A DNA stretch of 64,000 nucleotides. It comes from Setophaga petechia (Eukaryota; Chordata; Aves; Passeriformes; Parulidae). The stretch spans positions 27,023,121-27,087,120 of the forward strand of contig JANCRA010000004.1 in the NCBI GenBank assembly GCA_024362935.1. The letters are read 5' to 3'. The notes below the pieces were generated by a model, which did not search any database, had not been told where the DNA came from, and worked only from the letters and a program-made list of their open reading frames with translations. Position numbers and translations under genes: made by a program. Of the stretch, positions 41,560 to 51,749 are shown piece after piece. Every line of letters starts with the position of its first letter. The first letter of the stretch is position 1.

Positions 41560-41945
41560 TCTGAAATGTAGGGAATTCTCAAAACTTTGGGCTTGTAAGA
41601 CAAAGCTTAGAACTAAACACAGGATTTGATCTGAGACTTTGGAAAAGTCTCTAAATTTAGGTGTTGGAAGTGAGAATGTGGATTTATAGTTTAACGTAGA
41701 AACACATTAAACTAAGTACAAGAAAGTTTAGAGTTTTAGGGTAGTATAGTATTGTAGGTTTGTGTGTTATGATTAGTTAAGAAAGCTTACTCTGTAGCAT
41801 AAGTCTTTCCGATAAAATATTTAAAGATTAACTTAAAGTATAAAGAGTTTTATTAGTAGTGTTTTATTAGTTAATAAATTTTGAAAAGATTTTTTAACTA
41901 GAAGTCTTGTGACTTTCTAAGCCATGTGGTGAGGATGTGAGCTAA
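41560..41945 (+). other. Block with reversed strand skew, possible old insertion
   Basis: The + strand is G/T-rich and strongly AT-rich here, unlike neighbouring A/C-rich DNA, and contains a near-duplicated GTTTTATTAGTAGTG / GTTTTATTAGTT pair at about 41850-41872 next to AATAAA. It could be a decayed transposable element inserted against the direction of the host unit, perhaps related to the LTR-like segment 1.2 kb to the left. I found no terminal repeats. Confidence 0.25.
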
Positions 41946-43690
41946 ACTCACCTTTCCTGCTTATGTAAAAGATTAAAAAAAACAGATCACATCATCTAAA
42001 ACAATTTAGAAGTTTTGTCTCTAACTTATTTAAAATTCTTGCACAAATTCTTACGAACACTTTTATGAGAGTAACAAACCCCTTGCATAATAAACTTTGA
42101 GTAGAATTTTGGTACAAAATACACTAATGTAAATAAACAGCAACTAAGCTGGTGGAATGATGTTAGTGCAGCTACAATCAAAGTCAGATATTCATCTCCA
42201 GAACATCACTTATGCCCCCAAATACCATCTCAAAGTCTGGCAAATGGGAAAAGGACAGCTCTGTTCCTTATAAATATATCTACACTCCAAGGATTGTAAA
42301 TAAGGGATATTGTTAAAATGAAAGATCGAGTTAAAGCTATACATTTTAAACTTTAAAAACATCTCCCCCTCCCTTCTGTACCTTTAATCAAAGGTTATAA
42401 ACGTGTACAGGATGGCTGTTGCCATGGAAATATGCAGGCCAACATCTCTCTGTGGAAACCTCAAAGCTCCCTTCACTGTCAGACGCCTTGTAATGACAGG
42501 GCCACATTAGCACCTTTGACTCTCAGAGGCCATTTACTGCATAGAAATTAGCACAGCTGACTCCATTCACCTTCCTCAGACAAACAGTAACCACTCCTGC
42601 TCAAGTGACTTTCTGCTGCACTCACCCATTCCCCCCGGACACGCTCCCAAACCCACTTCAGCATCATCCCTCCCTCACACTACAGCAAATTCATCGTCAA
42701 AGTATACTGCCTTCCCAGCAAACACTAATCAGAAACCAGATGTTGCACAGGCCATCAGATGCTCCACCTGATCAAGAGCATCATTTCAAAATCTGCTGAG
42801 AAATTCCTTTTTCCAAAGCAATTGACATATAATAAATCTCCATCCTATTCCAGAAGATTAAAAGCAGAGCTGTGAAGAAAAACAGAGGCAGACATGCAGC
42901 AACAGGAACTGAACTCTCATAAAAGCCAACAATTAAATTAGAGAACACAAGACAGCGTCTGAATAATGGTTACTTTTACCTCTGATGGTTGTCAGTGCTA
43001 AAGAGGCAAAAAGAAGTTCTTAAAAAATCTCAGTGGAATTCCTGGATATCAGCATGTACCATTTGATGCACAATCAATTTATGCACAAAGGAGGCCCATT
43101 TCAAGGCAACTGCAAAACAGATGCTTTTTCAAATTATTATTTTAAATTAATTCCAAAGAGGCAAATTCAACCATCTAAAAATGTGTTCTTATCAACATCT
43201 TAATGCGCACATGAACCAATATACACATTTATACAGTCACGTTTGTATGAAGCAGATTTGTAACACATACCCTCTGACATTGGAGTAATAAATCCCTTAG
43301 ACAAATAAAAGGTAAAATTTAACAAACATCTAGAATAAATTTATGTACGTAACATAAGAAAGAAACTACTTCAGTAGTATTGACCGTCATTAAAAACAGC
43401 TAATCAAGTACATTAAACAGCTAATATACTATGAATGTATACTTATGGGTTGGTTATTTTATTTTTTTAATTCTTCAGAGAGAGGAAATTGTAGAAATAA
43501 AAGCTCTTAAGCCTATGGAAAGGTCTCACACATTCATCACACAATCCTTCACAACTGATTCCAGTACAAAAGAAATGAAACTACATTGTATGTCTCACTT
43601 ACCTAGAAGATAATCAGGATGACCTTTCAAGGCAGTTTATCAATATCACTGATGCTGAGTAAAACCTAAGTAAGATTTAACTAAGCAGGA

Positions 43691-43730
43691 AATTTATTTC
43701 CATAGGGCCAAATTTATTTCCACAGGGCCA
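43691..43730. repeat. 20-bp tandem duplication
   Basis: Units 43691-43710 and 43711-43730 (AATTTATTTCCATAGGGCCA) differ at one base. Confidence 0.95.
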
Positions 43731-44249
43731 AACATCTAAACATTTAGATTTTCAACAATCCCAATGATTTAACAAAGAAAAAGGCAGTCAACTCTCTCAT
43801 CTAAATAAGACTAGATTCTAACAGGAAAGAAAACATTAATTACTACCACTGTGCAAAATACAGACGCTTTTTAATGGCTTTGCAGGGTTTTTTGTAGCTT
43901 TGCTTTCTTGGTAGGGACACTAACTGCATCAAAGGCACTTAATTTCTTTACATCTACAGGTCTGAGCAATCAATAATTTTCTGACAAATGAACACTTTGG
44001 GTGGGGTACATCTACAGCCATACACGGATGGGGATCTGTGTGCGCATACATATGTACCCACAGCAAATCCTTCATAATTATATGCAATTGCTGAGTGGAA
44101 AAAGGAATGGCTGAATTTCTTGCCTCTGGCCATTTTAGGGCACTTTCAGTGAAAAGAAACAACAGCTATATCAGAGAAAAAAAAAGCTTTAAGCATAGGA
44201 TTGGTCCAGCAGACTCTCAAAGTCTGCAGACAACTAAAGCTTGCTACTG

Positions 44250-44362
44250 GGATTTTTTTTGGGGGGGGGTTATGTGCGTGTTTTTGGCTGGTTTTGATCA
44301 TTTTGTTGTTGTTGGCATGGGGGGTTTTTGTTTGGTTTGGATTTTTGTCGTTGCTATTTTGA
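44250..44362. repeat. T/G-rich tract with a G-run, orientation opposite to flanks
   Basis: T-runs mixed with a run of nine or ten G near 44261 and GTTGTTGTTGG-type units. It reads A/C-rich on the - strand, opposite to most low-complexity tracts on this side of the island. Confidence 0.8.
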
Positions 44363-47300
44363 GAGGTCAAGAGAGTGTATTTGTGCAGGTCGCTGTACTA
44401 GAGGGGAACCTTAGCAGGCATATGCCCAGCCTCAGCTACGTTCCACCCACACAAACCTGCCAGCAAGACGAGGGCCTGATTATTAACTTTTGTGAGCAGA
44501 CCACTCTTCTCCTCTTAAATGCTTTGCACAGAGTTCTTACAATACTCAAACTAAGCACAGATTTAGACACAGCGGTACCTCCTGGCTCACAGTGCAATGT
44601 CTGGCATGAATTAGAGTCTACTGAGAACATCCAAGATGGGGCTCAGAAAGAAGGGCAATAAATATTTTATAAGATTAGGTTGAGAGAATATTGATTGTCC
44701 CAAAGCCTGTCATTGTATCAGCTGGTCCAATGATCTCCTCTTCCACAAACTGTCTTCCTTACATCCTCACACAAACAAAAGGAGTCTCATCTGATTTTAC
44801 TGAACAGTCAAATGTTCCACTTGCATAAACAACTGGGATTTTATTTCTTAAATGTGACTTAATAAATATCTTCTGAATAAATTCAAGCATTACTAGATGA
44901 AGTGAAAGCACAGGGACGAGTATATGTAAAATACTGTATTGACATGCATTCTTACAAGTTACTGTAATTCGAAATAATCTGCAAACCAGAAAGGTAAAGT
45001 AATGAATGCATTTTATGGAAATGAATTGTGGAATTAAATGTGTCCTTATACAAACTTTGACCAGTCCGTATCATGCTCAGCAAAACAAACAACAGCTCCT
45101 TCTGAAGTGTTCCAGAATTATGAGTTTAATTACAACAAACCACCAATGTCAAGCACAACTTCAATGACCTGATTTAAGACATCAATTCAATGTGCACTTT
45201 GTTTTTTAAAAAGTCTATATCGCTCCATTCTCCCCAGAACATCTAAAATCTACACAGAGAGAGAATTCACATATAAATCCAAGAGCTTCCACATCTCTAG
45301 GTCTCTTCCCCACATCCTGCATTGTTTTTCCAGTAACACACAATCGTAACTCATTATCTCTTTCAGTGGAAATGAGAACAAAGACATTCTATAAAAACAA
45401 AAAGCCTCCACATTTCTATTCATCTCTTTGTATATTCAATGGCAAAGTTCATACTGTATCATTTGTTTATTAAAAAAAAGCACAACTGAGCATATACTTA
45501 TAAATCAATGATTTGGGGCAAGAAGAATGCCTGCTTTATATTGAGAGAAGGAAAAAAACCTCAGAAATACTGTTAAAGGCTGGCTGTGAAAACCACTCTT
45601 CAACAAAGCAAGAACTATAATCACGTTTCATGCATTCTTCCCCCTACTCCTTGGCTCTGCCATTTGCAATGTATGCAAATCTGTATGGACCTGGAGGTTT
45701 TACTCAAGCACAGGAACTCCAGCCTCCCCATTGTCTCGCCTTGTTGCAGTTCTGTCAGACCTGCTTTAGGTTCCAGACAACCTTTGGTCTCTCTGTTGTA
45801 CACCAGCAAAGAGCTAACCAAGTCCACCAAAGTTCCTCCTCTCCTCCCTGCTTTCCCAGTAGAACTAGCCATCTCCATAAACCCTCCCCTGCTTTGTATA
45901 TTCGTTTCTGTCTCCCAGCTAAGTAATCAGATGCACCAACGACATCACAATTTCCCAGTCTGCTAACTCCATATATTTCCAAGTCACTTCCATACCAGTG
46001 CTTTATCACTTACACATCTGCTCAGCCAGCACAACCCTGCAGAGGAACACACAACCAGGGTCCATACAAGAAACAGGGAACCTGCCAGTCCTTCCAACGA
46101 GGCCAACAGGTACTAATTTTGCAGCAGTGTTCAATCCTCTTTAGCCTCCTTCATATATAGGCTAATACTAATTTTTTAAGAGGATCAATGCAGAAAATGC
46201 CTAGTGGATTATGAGTTCACTGCTGTACATGAACAGAGTCAGAAACAAATACGTGGAAGAGCAGAGAAAAATAAAAAATGTGTCCACTATTTCTTGTACC
46301 AACAAACTTGGCTCTAAACTTCATACATGATCTTCAATTAACTATGTGTAGTCTTTACAAAGGTTCCCAAGTTCCTTATCTGCTTACATCTACAGATTTT
46401 TATTATTATTTTAATCTGTTTACGGCTCTTTATTATTTTGGCATCTGTTTTGTCCCCTCACCCAGGCCACAAGAACTGGCATCCTCAATACAGAACAACA
46501 TACTCTTGAAGTAAAGGCTGCTATTTAGTGCTTTAAAAGACTGATGTGTCAAAAGTCTGAGAGTTACACTACTGAAAAAACCCTCATGACCCTTCATTCA
46601 ATACAAGTCTTCTTTCCCTCCTCCATCCCATAATCAAAAAAGAGAAAGCACTACACCTGGTAAAAAGTAAGTTCTGGTACATCTATTAATTTTGTTTTCA
46701 GAAAGACAGACATACCCAGAAGCTCACTGCACCACAACTTGGTGTTACAGGGAGCAGGAGGAAACAGAGCAGCTCTTGGCCACCCTTGGCTAGAAGAGGA
46801 GCTCAACATACCTCTTACTGCCGGCAATATCCTCCCTCATGGTGAATGAAAGCAGGCTGCAGTAGCACATCCAGAAGCTAAACAGGCCTTTGCGTTCCTG
46901 GAACTTTACGGGCAGATAAAAGAAGATAAAAGCTGTTTGGCCAGAATACAATTAAATGTAAGACCTCATTAATCCAGCTCTGGACAGCAACATCTGTAAC
47001 TTTCCAATCCAGGATGACAGCAAACATTAGTCTGAAACAGGAGCTTCTACTTTTTCTCTCTGTAGCTGAAGAGCTATGGGAACAGAAAAAGTAATTCTTG
47101 GTTCCTTTCATCAGTCCATCCAAGAAAAAAGGACAAAACCTTCATATCAGAAGGAAAACAATTAAAACAGCTTCCACATCTACCCTGCATAGCTATATCA
47201 ATACACAGGCAAGTTAACTGCAAATGGAAGCTTTGGCAGTGCCTTTTGGCATTCCCAAGCTCCTCTGGTACTCAACCAGTTGTATGCTCCACTGAAAAGC

Positions 47301-49299
47301 AGCTCTTCTCAACTTCCCAAGCTCAAGACACAAGTAATGTTAAGTGGGACTTTCTTCATTCTTTTCAATGCACTTCTTTTACCTATTTACCTAAACCTCA
47401 GGCACAGGACTACCATACAAAGCCAGACGAAGGAGGTCTTATAAAACATTGCTTTATCATCAGAGAAATGACTAGTTAGAAAAAAGGAGGCAGAAAACTT
47501 CAGAGAAAAAGCAACCAAACAAAAAGCCAAAAGCTCTTCCAGCTCCTTGTATATTATGCAAGTTTCCAAATGAGCATACCTTTCTTCAGTTAATTAACAT
47601 GGCATACAGCAACTGAGTATAGGGCACAACAGAGAACACTCCCCCACCAAACTGTTTAATATTACCACAATGAAAGTTTCCTATCTGCTTTACTTGTTTT
47701 TGCTGTCATCTTTAAATCGCCAACCTTATTCTCACATGCTACCCAGAATTTAAAACACTGAAAAAAATTGTCTCAGTAATGTCTACAAGTATTTGATTTT
47801 TAGTTTAGTAAGACTCATCATCCATCACCACCCACTCATGAATAATGCTTTCATGGTCATATACCTTCAGAAGCTACTTTTCAACTCATTTAAATCACAG
47901 AATATGAATGCAACAAGATCCAACACTTGGAAGCACTGAAGGCTTACGACACATGTTAGTCAACTTTGGTAATTATTTCATTACCTCTGCATGGCAAAAC
48001 CTGGGTTAAGTAACTTCAGCTCTGAACATTCAGGGGAAATACTTTATATTCTTGTTATCTACAAAATCCCTGTTGCAATAACTAGTTTGAGATTCTCTTT
48101 TTCCTGGAGAAAACCAAAACTAAAACAAAGCAATCAATCAATCAGTGGAGTTCCAAGATAACATAACTATGATAGAAATGCGCCAAGATTTTATTTTATT
48201 TCTTTTGATTCAGAGTCCCATTTAGAAAAGCCATCCTTAACAATCAGATTATGGCACAACCACCTAGCTACTTATCCAACACCTTTTGCAAACTAGGTGA
48301 CATATGCAGGTATTACACCTAATGCTAGCAGCCCAGAACAAGAATTGATTTTGACGTGACTGAAAGAGACCTCCCACTTGCTTCACTGCAAGAAAACAGC
48401 TAAGAAAATGTATTTTAAAACGAAAATATTCATTTGGCAGACACCCCCTGAGACAGGTGGGAGAGAGGACAAGAGTGAGCTGCAGAGCAAGCACAGTGCA
48501 GCTTTCATCTCCACCCAAGTGGCCTTCAGCAGATGACAGATCCTCTCGAGTTCTCCAGCTCCTCCCCAGCGAAAGGCTGCATGAAGCAGGGAACTCTGAG
48601 GCTCAGCTGCTCAGGAGGCAGGCCAGTATGGGACATGCCAAGGCATCCAGAACATCTCTTCTTTTTGCAGGATCTCTTAATGGAATGAATCCATGCATTT
48701 TGGAAGAAAAGGTTATCAAGTGTTCAATGTAATATTGCTGCTTATGCAGGGACTGGGATGGGGAGAGGAGGAAAGCAGACTGAATCATAATACCAGCAAG
48801 GAGATGGCAACACATCCTATTAAATAAAGTCTGTGGGCACACCTGTACTTAAGAGTGTCCAGAAAAACCTATGAATCAGTGTAAGAGTTTTGAAATAGAA
48901 CCGCTCACATCAAACACTTAATTTGCTGTGGAAGTTGCTACCACCCTCCCCACTAGCTACAATGGCTTTTGTTTCTTAAAATAAAATAATAAAAAAAAAA
49001 AACCACGAGAGAAATTTAAAAACCAGCTATAGACCTATTTTGGTAGGTATGAATGCAAGCAGCTTTTGTCAGCAGACTCTATAGCAATCCTGGACCATCG
49101 AAAAAGCGATATAAAGTAATTGCTTCAAAGGGGGGGAGAGAGATAGTGGAATATTTCCTACACAAGCCAAGAGATGATAGCAAAGACAGACTTCATCTGT
49201 CAATCCAGCTCCCCATTTACAAAGCCTCCCTTTTTTTCCCCCTCTATGAAAATAAACGCAGTAACACATTCCCATGCCACCCGTTTGCTTCCAGTGGAA

Positions 49300-49575
49300 A
49301 ACGTCACCTATAAATTCGTCTCTGCTACCAGAAAGAATGAGTGGCCATCCATCCATAGCCTGCTCATCCCAGGCAGCATACTGTACAAACGCTCTTCCCT
49401 GCACAGCACGGAACATGGTACGTACAGTGTTTCACACAACACGAGCCACTCGGTTCTCTCTTACAATGCCCCTTTCTAACTCAGTTTGTAAACGATACTC
49501 CCACTCCGGCTCGGCCTCCACATTCGCCATCCGTGCAGCCAGCAGAGCTTGCTTTAGGCTCACTTGCGTAACTGC
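49300..49575. promoter_or_regulatory. Secondary CpG cluster left of the main island
   Basis: About 13 CpG dinucleotides occur in roughly 275 bases here, against almost none in the surrounding kilobases apart from the main island. The cluster lies about 1 kb inside the inferred leftward unit. It may be an intronic enhancer, an alternative promoter or an eroding island fragment. Overlapping open frames on both strands (up to 115 codons) reflect the raised GC content. Confidence 0.4.
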
Positions 49576-50652
49576 CTGAGCTCGCACTCTTTCTAATAAA
49601 AGAAGTCATTAAACAGTTCTCTAACAAAACCTCCATACAGGTATCCAAAAGGGAGTATGAGATCAGTAGCTATTTCTGAGCCTGATGGGCACAAAGCACT
49701 CAACAGACATGTACTAATTACTGTGAGAATTTCAATTTTCTTTAAAAAAGAGGCTTTATTACTACACTGATTTCCAGAGCTACTAAAAATACCTGGGTGC
49801 TATAAACTTAAAGGTGATGTTTCACATTTTTCACCCGAAATAACTCCCCATAAGAGGTACATGACAATAATGCCATGAAGGTAGGAAAATGCTTCAGCAT
49901 TAAACAAAAAAGCAGACTTGAAAAATCCCTTCAACCTACAGATCCATGAGGTCCCCTCCTACACCAGGGCAGGATCAAGCTACTGTTCCCCTCCCTGCTA
50001 AAGGCACTCACGTAATAGAAAGGAGCTGCAACAATGAAGTTACCACGGCTGCATTCATCCACTCAATCCCTCTCCCTGAAACGCCCATGATGCGTAGTTT
50101 TGTATACGCGGAAAATACCATGCAACAACCCACACCTCCGGGAAAGAGCGAGGACATTCCCTCAGAATTAGCTGAGGGGCAAATGGGGACAGAAAACTCT
50201 CTCTTCACAGGTACCTTGCAAACTCAGCACCTCTGTGGAAACCTGATTTAAACTCTCCTGACAGCTAAAAAATAAAGCAGCACATAACAGCTTTTCAGAA
50301 CACATGCAGCCGGTTACCGAGGGCAAGCACCCAGTGCCGCGTATTGCTCTTCGCTCAATGAGGGACGGCGGCTCCCGGCAGACAGCGGCCTCCCCGAAGC
50401 GCCCGGACACACTCCTGGCAACCTGAGCTGATGGCCCTTGGAAACCGACCGCTTCTCAGCCAGGCGAAAACGCCTCGCATCCGTCCTCACCACCCTCGGG
50501 CGCGCCCCCGGACCCCGTCTCCGCGGCAGGTGCGGCAAGCGCGGGCGGCAGGGGCCCGACCGCCACCCCGGGCACGCACCTGGCGGGGCCGCAGCCGGCA
50601 GTCGCTGCCGCCGGACTCAGCGGGGCTCGTGGGCGGTGGGAGGAAAAGCAGA

Positions 50653-50660
50653 TTTATAAA
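50653..50660. promoter_or_regulatory. TATA-like TTTATAAA inside the CpG island
   Basis: TTTATAAA is an isolated AT-rich palindrome within otherwise very GC-rich sequence. It reads as a TATA-like element on both strands. Its isolation makes it notable, but no initiator or downstream exon can be tied to it. Confidence 0.25.
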
Positions 50661-51145
50661 CCTGGCAGCCCTCGCTCATTTGCTGCAGCTGGAGGCTCCT
50701 CCTCTTCTTCTCGGTCCGGCCGCGTCGCAGGCGGGGGCTGCCAGCGCCCTCGCCCCCCGCCCGAACCCAGCGGCGGCCCGGGCCCTGTCAGGCGGCAGGA
50801 CGGACTGCGTTCCTTAGGAGCAGCCGCGCCACCCCAACCTCCCCTCCCCCCCCGCGCCCGGGTCCCCTAACCCCGCACCCACCTCGGCGGGAGAAGGCGC
50901 GGCGGGCACGGACGGTCGCTGCCCCGGTGCCGACCGCTCCCTCGCCGCCGCCTCCTGCTCCCTCCGCCCGCCCCCCGCCGCCGTCTCCTCCTCCCCGGCC
51001 GGCGCACAGCCCGCCCCGCCGGGCGCTCCTACCTGCGGGGGGCTGCGGCGCTCCCCTCGCACGGCGCCTGGCTGCCTCGGCGCCTTCCCTGCGGCTGGGG
51101 CTGGGCCGGCGCAGCCCCCTCCTCCCCTCGCCGGCGGGGGCAGGG

Positions 51146-51184
51146 CGGCGGCGGCGGGAGGGGCAGGAGGAGGAGGAGGAGGAG
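51146..51184. repeat. GGC and AGG trinucleotide repeats in the CpG island
   Basis: A short GGC run (about 51146-51157) is followed closely by about six AGG units (51165-51184). Such runs are typical of 5' untranslated regions in CpG islands and can vary in length. On the - strand they read as GCC and CCT repeats. Confidence 0.8.
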
Positions 51185-51223
51185 TTGGTGCCCGTGTGTA
51201 ACAAGTTTGGGTTGCCCCGCAGT

Positions 51224-51232
51224 ATGGCGGCC
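51224..51232 (+). promoter_or_regulatory. YY1-like site ATGGCGGCC
   Basis: The string ATGGCGGCC inside the CpG island matches the core of the YY1 consensus (AAGATGGCGGC). YY1 sites are common just downstream of transcription starts in CpG-island promoters. In the + orientation this would suit a rightward transcript starting slightly upstream. The two bases before the core (GT rather than AG) make the match imperfect. The same ATG opens a 56-codon + frame that I regard as chance. Confidence 0.35.
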
Positions 51233-51739
51233 GAGCGGTGCTGGGGGCGGGCCCGGCCCTCGCTCCCGGGGGTCGGGCAGGGGCCTGAGCCGCCCTCTCC
51301 TTGGTGCTGCCCGTGCCTTCCCCCCACGCCCGGCGCGGCCCCGTTAACGGCAGCGGCCCCGCAGCGCGGCCGGAGCGGCAACGGCGCCGGGTGACATTAG
51401 CCCGGTCAGGGCTCCTCCCGTGCCACCTGGGGCTGCGCGGCTTGGCAAGGCACCGAGGCGCCTCTGCCGAAAGCAGGTGCGGTGTCCCGCAGTTCAGCCG
51501 GGCCGAGCGAGAGCCGCCGCAGCTCCTCGCACCTTGTGCCACTTGTCGCATTCCACTGCTCTTCTTCCGCCTTTTCGTCGCGGGCAGGATGGATCCGCTC
51601 GCCGCAGACCACAGGGAAAACCTCCCCTGGGCTCCAGCCTCTCGGTACCATGGGAATGAAGTAACTCGTATCGAAAGCAAATGTTACTGGAATTATTGCA
51701 CCTTAAAAGCATAGGTTCGTTTAGGTGACTGCTTGGCGG

Positions 51740-51749
51740 TATATAAAAG
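51740..51749 (+). promoter_or_regulatory. TATA box on the right shore of the CpG island
   Basis: TATATAAAAG is close to the ideal TATA consensus and lies about 80 bases outside the CpG-rich core, preceded by a GC-containing flank (GGCGG). If used, it would start a + strand transcript around 51770-51775, in the direction predicted by the G/T skew to the right. A chance match in AT-containing shore DNA cannot be excluded. Confidence 0.4.

Larger units (their letters stand above)
1..51030 (-). other. Inferred leftward transcription unit, intron-like, gene not identified
   Basis: Across this span the + strand is persistently richer in A and C than in T and G (for example 17 C to 3 G in the row at 33661 and 20 C to 5 G in the row at 45301), so the - strand is the G/T-rich strand. 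In vertebrates transcription-coupled processes give sense strands excess G and T, so I infer transcription from the CpG island toward position 1. The bias is still present near 5.8 kb and weaker in the first few kilobases. Most A/C low-complexity tracts follow the same orientation. No exon can be assigned confidently: candidate exons with splice signals exist but none encodes a protein I recognise. Whether the unit ends inside the window or runs past it is unknown. Confidence 0.5.
51033..51240 (-). other. Candidate noncoding first exon of the leftward unit
   Basis: Reading the - strand, a GC-rich segment of the island ends in a good splice-donor context (CCGCAG then GTAGGAG) at 51032/51033. 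The stretch has no initiation codon in a convincing frame, so it would be 5' untranslated. The right-hand limit is only a guess at the transcription start. Competing - strand donors are CCGAG then GTGGGTGC, with the exon ending at 50883; GCCAG then GTGCGTGC near 50580; and ACCGCAG then GTGAGATC near 51788. Alternative first exons are therefore equally possible. Confidence 0.3.
50330..51660. promoter_or_regulatory. CpG island, probable divergent (bidirectional) promoter
   Basis: This is the only strongly GC-rich, CpG-dense stretch of the window, densest at about 50430-51480, and AT-rich DNA lies on both sides. It holds several GC-box (Sp1-type) strings, for example GGGGGCGGGCC near 51243 and CCGCCCCGCC near 51011, together with short AGG and GGC repeats. 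CpG islands of this size mark constitutive vertebrate promoters. The strand bias of flanking DNA flips across the island (A/C-rich + strand to the left, G/T-rich to the right), which suggests transcripts leave in both directions. Exact start sites cannot be read from sequence. The alternative is a one-sided promoter with unrelated skew on the other side. The long open frames here (up to 288 codons on the - strand) are explained by high GC and are not called as genes. Confidence 0.85.

Noticed and set aside
19557..46830. A longer chain of - strand mini-exons (for example 46.8, 46.0, 43.6, 43.0, 38.26-38.32, 36.0, 27.0, 23.4 and 22.0 kb) that can be joined in phase
   Set aside because: Most are only 13-40 bases long. 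The number of strong donor motifs is about what chance predicts for this length, and several alternative chains fit equally well. The joined translation matches nothing I know.
50814..51680. 288-codon - strand frame, the longest in the window, with overlapping 197-codon - and 155-codon + frames
   Set aside because: It lies wholly in the CpG island, where stop codons are scarce in every frame. Composition is Pro/Ala/Arg/Gly-rich in all frames and nothing resembles a known N-terminus.
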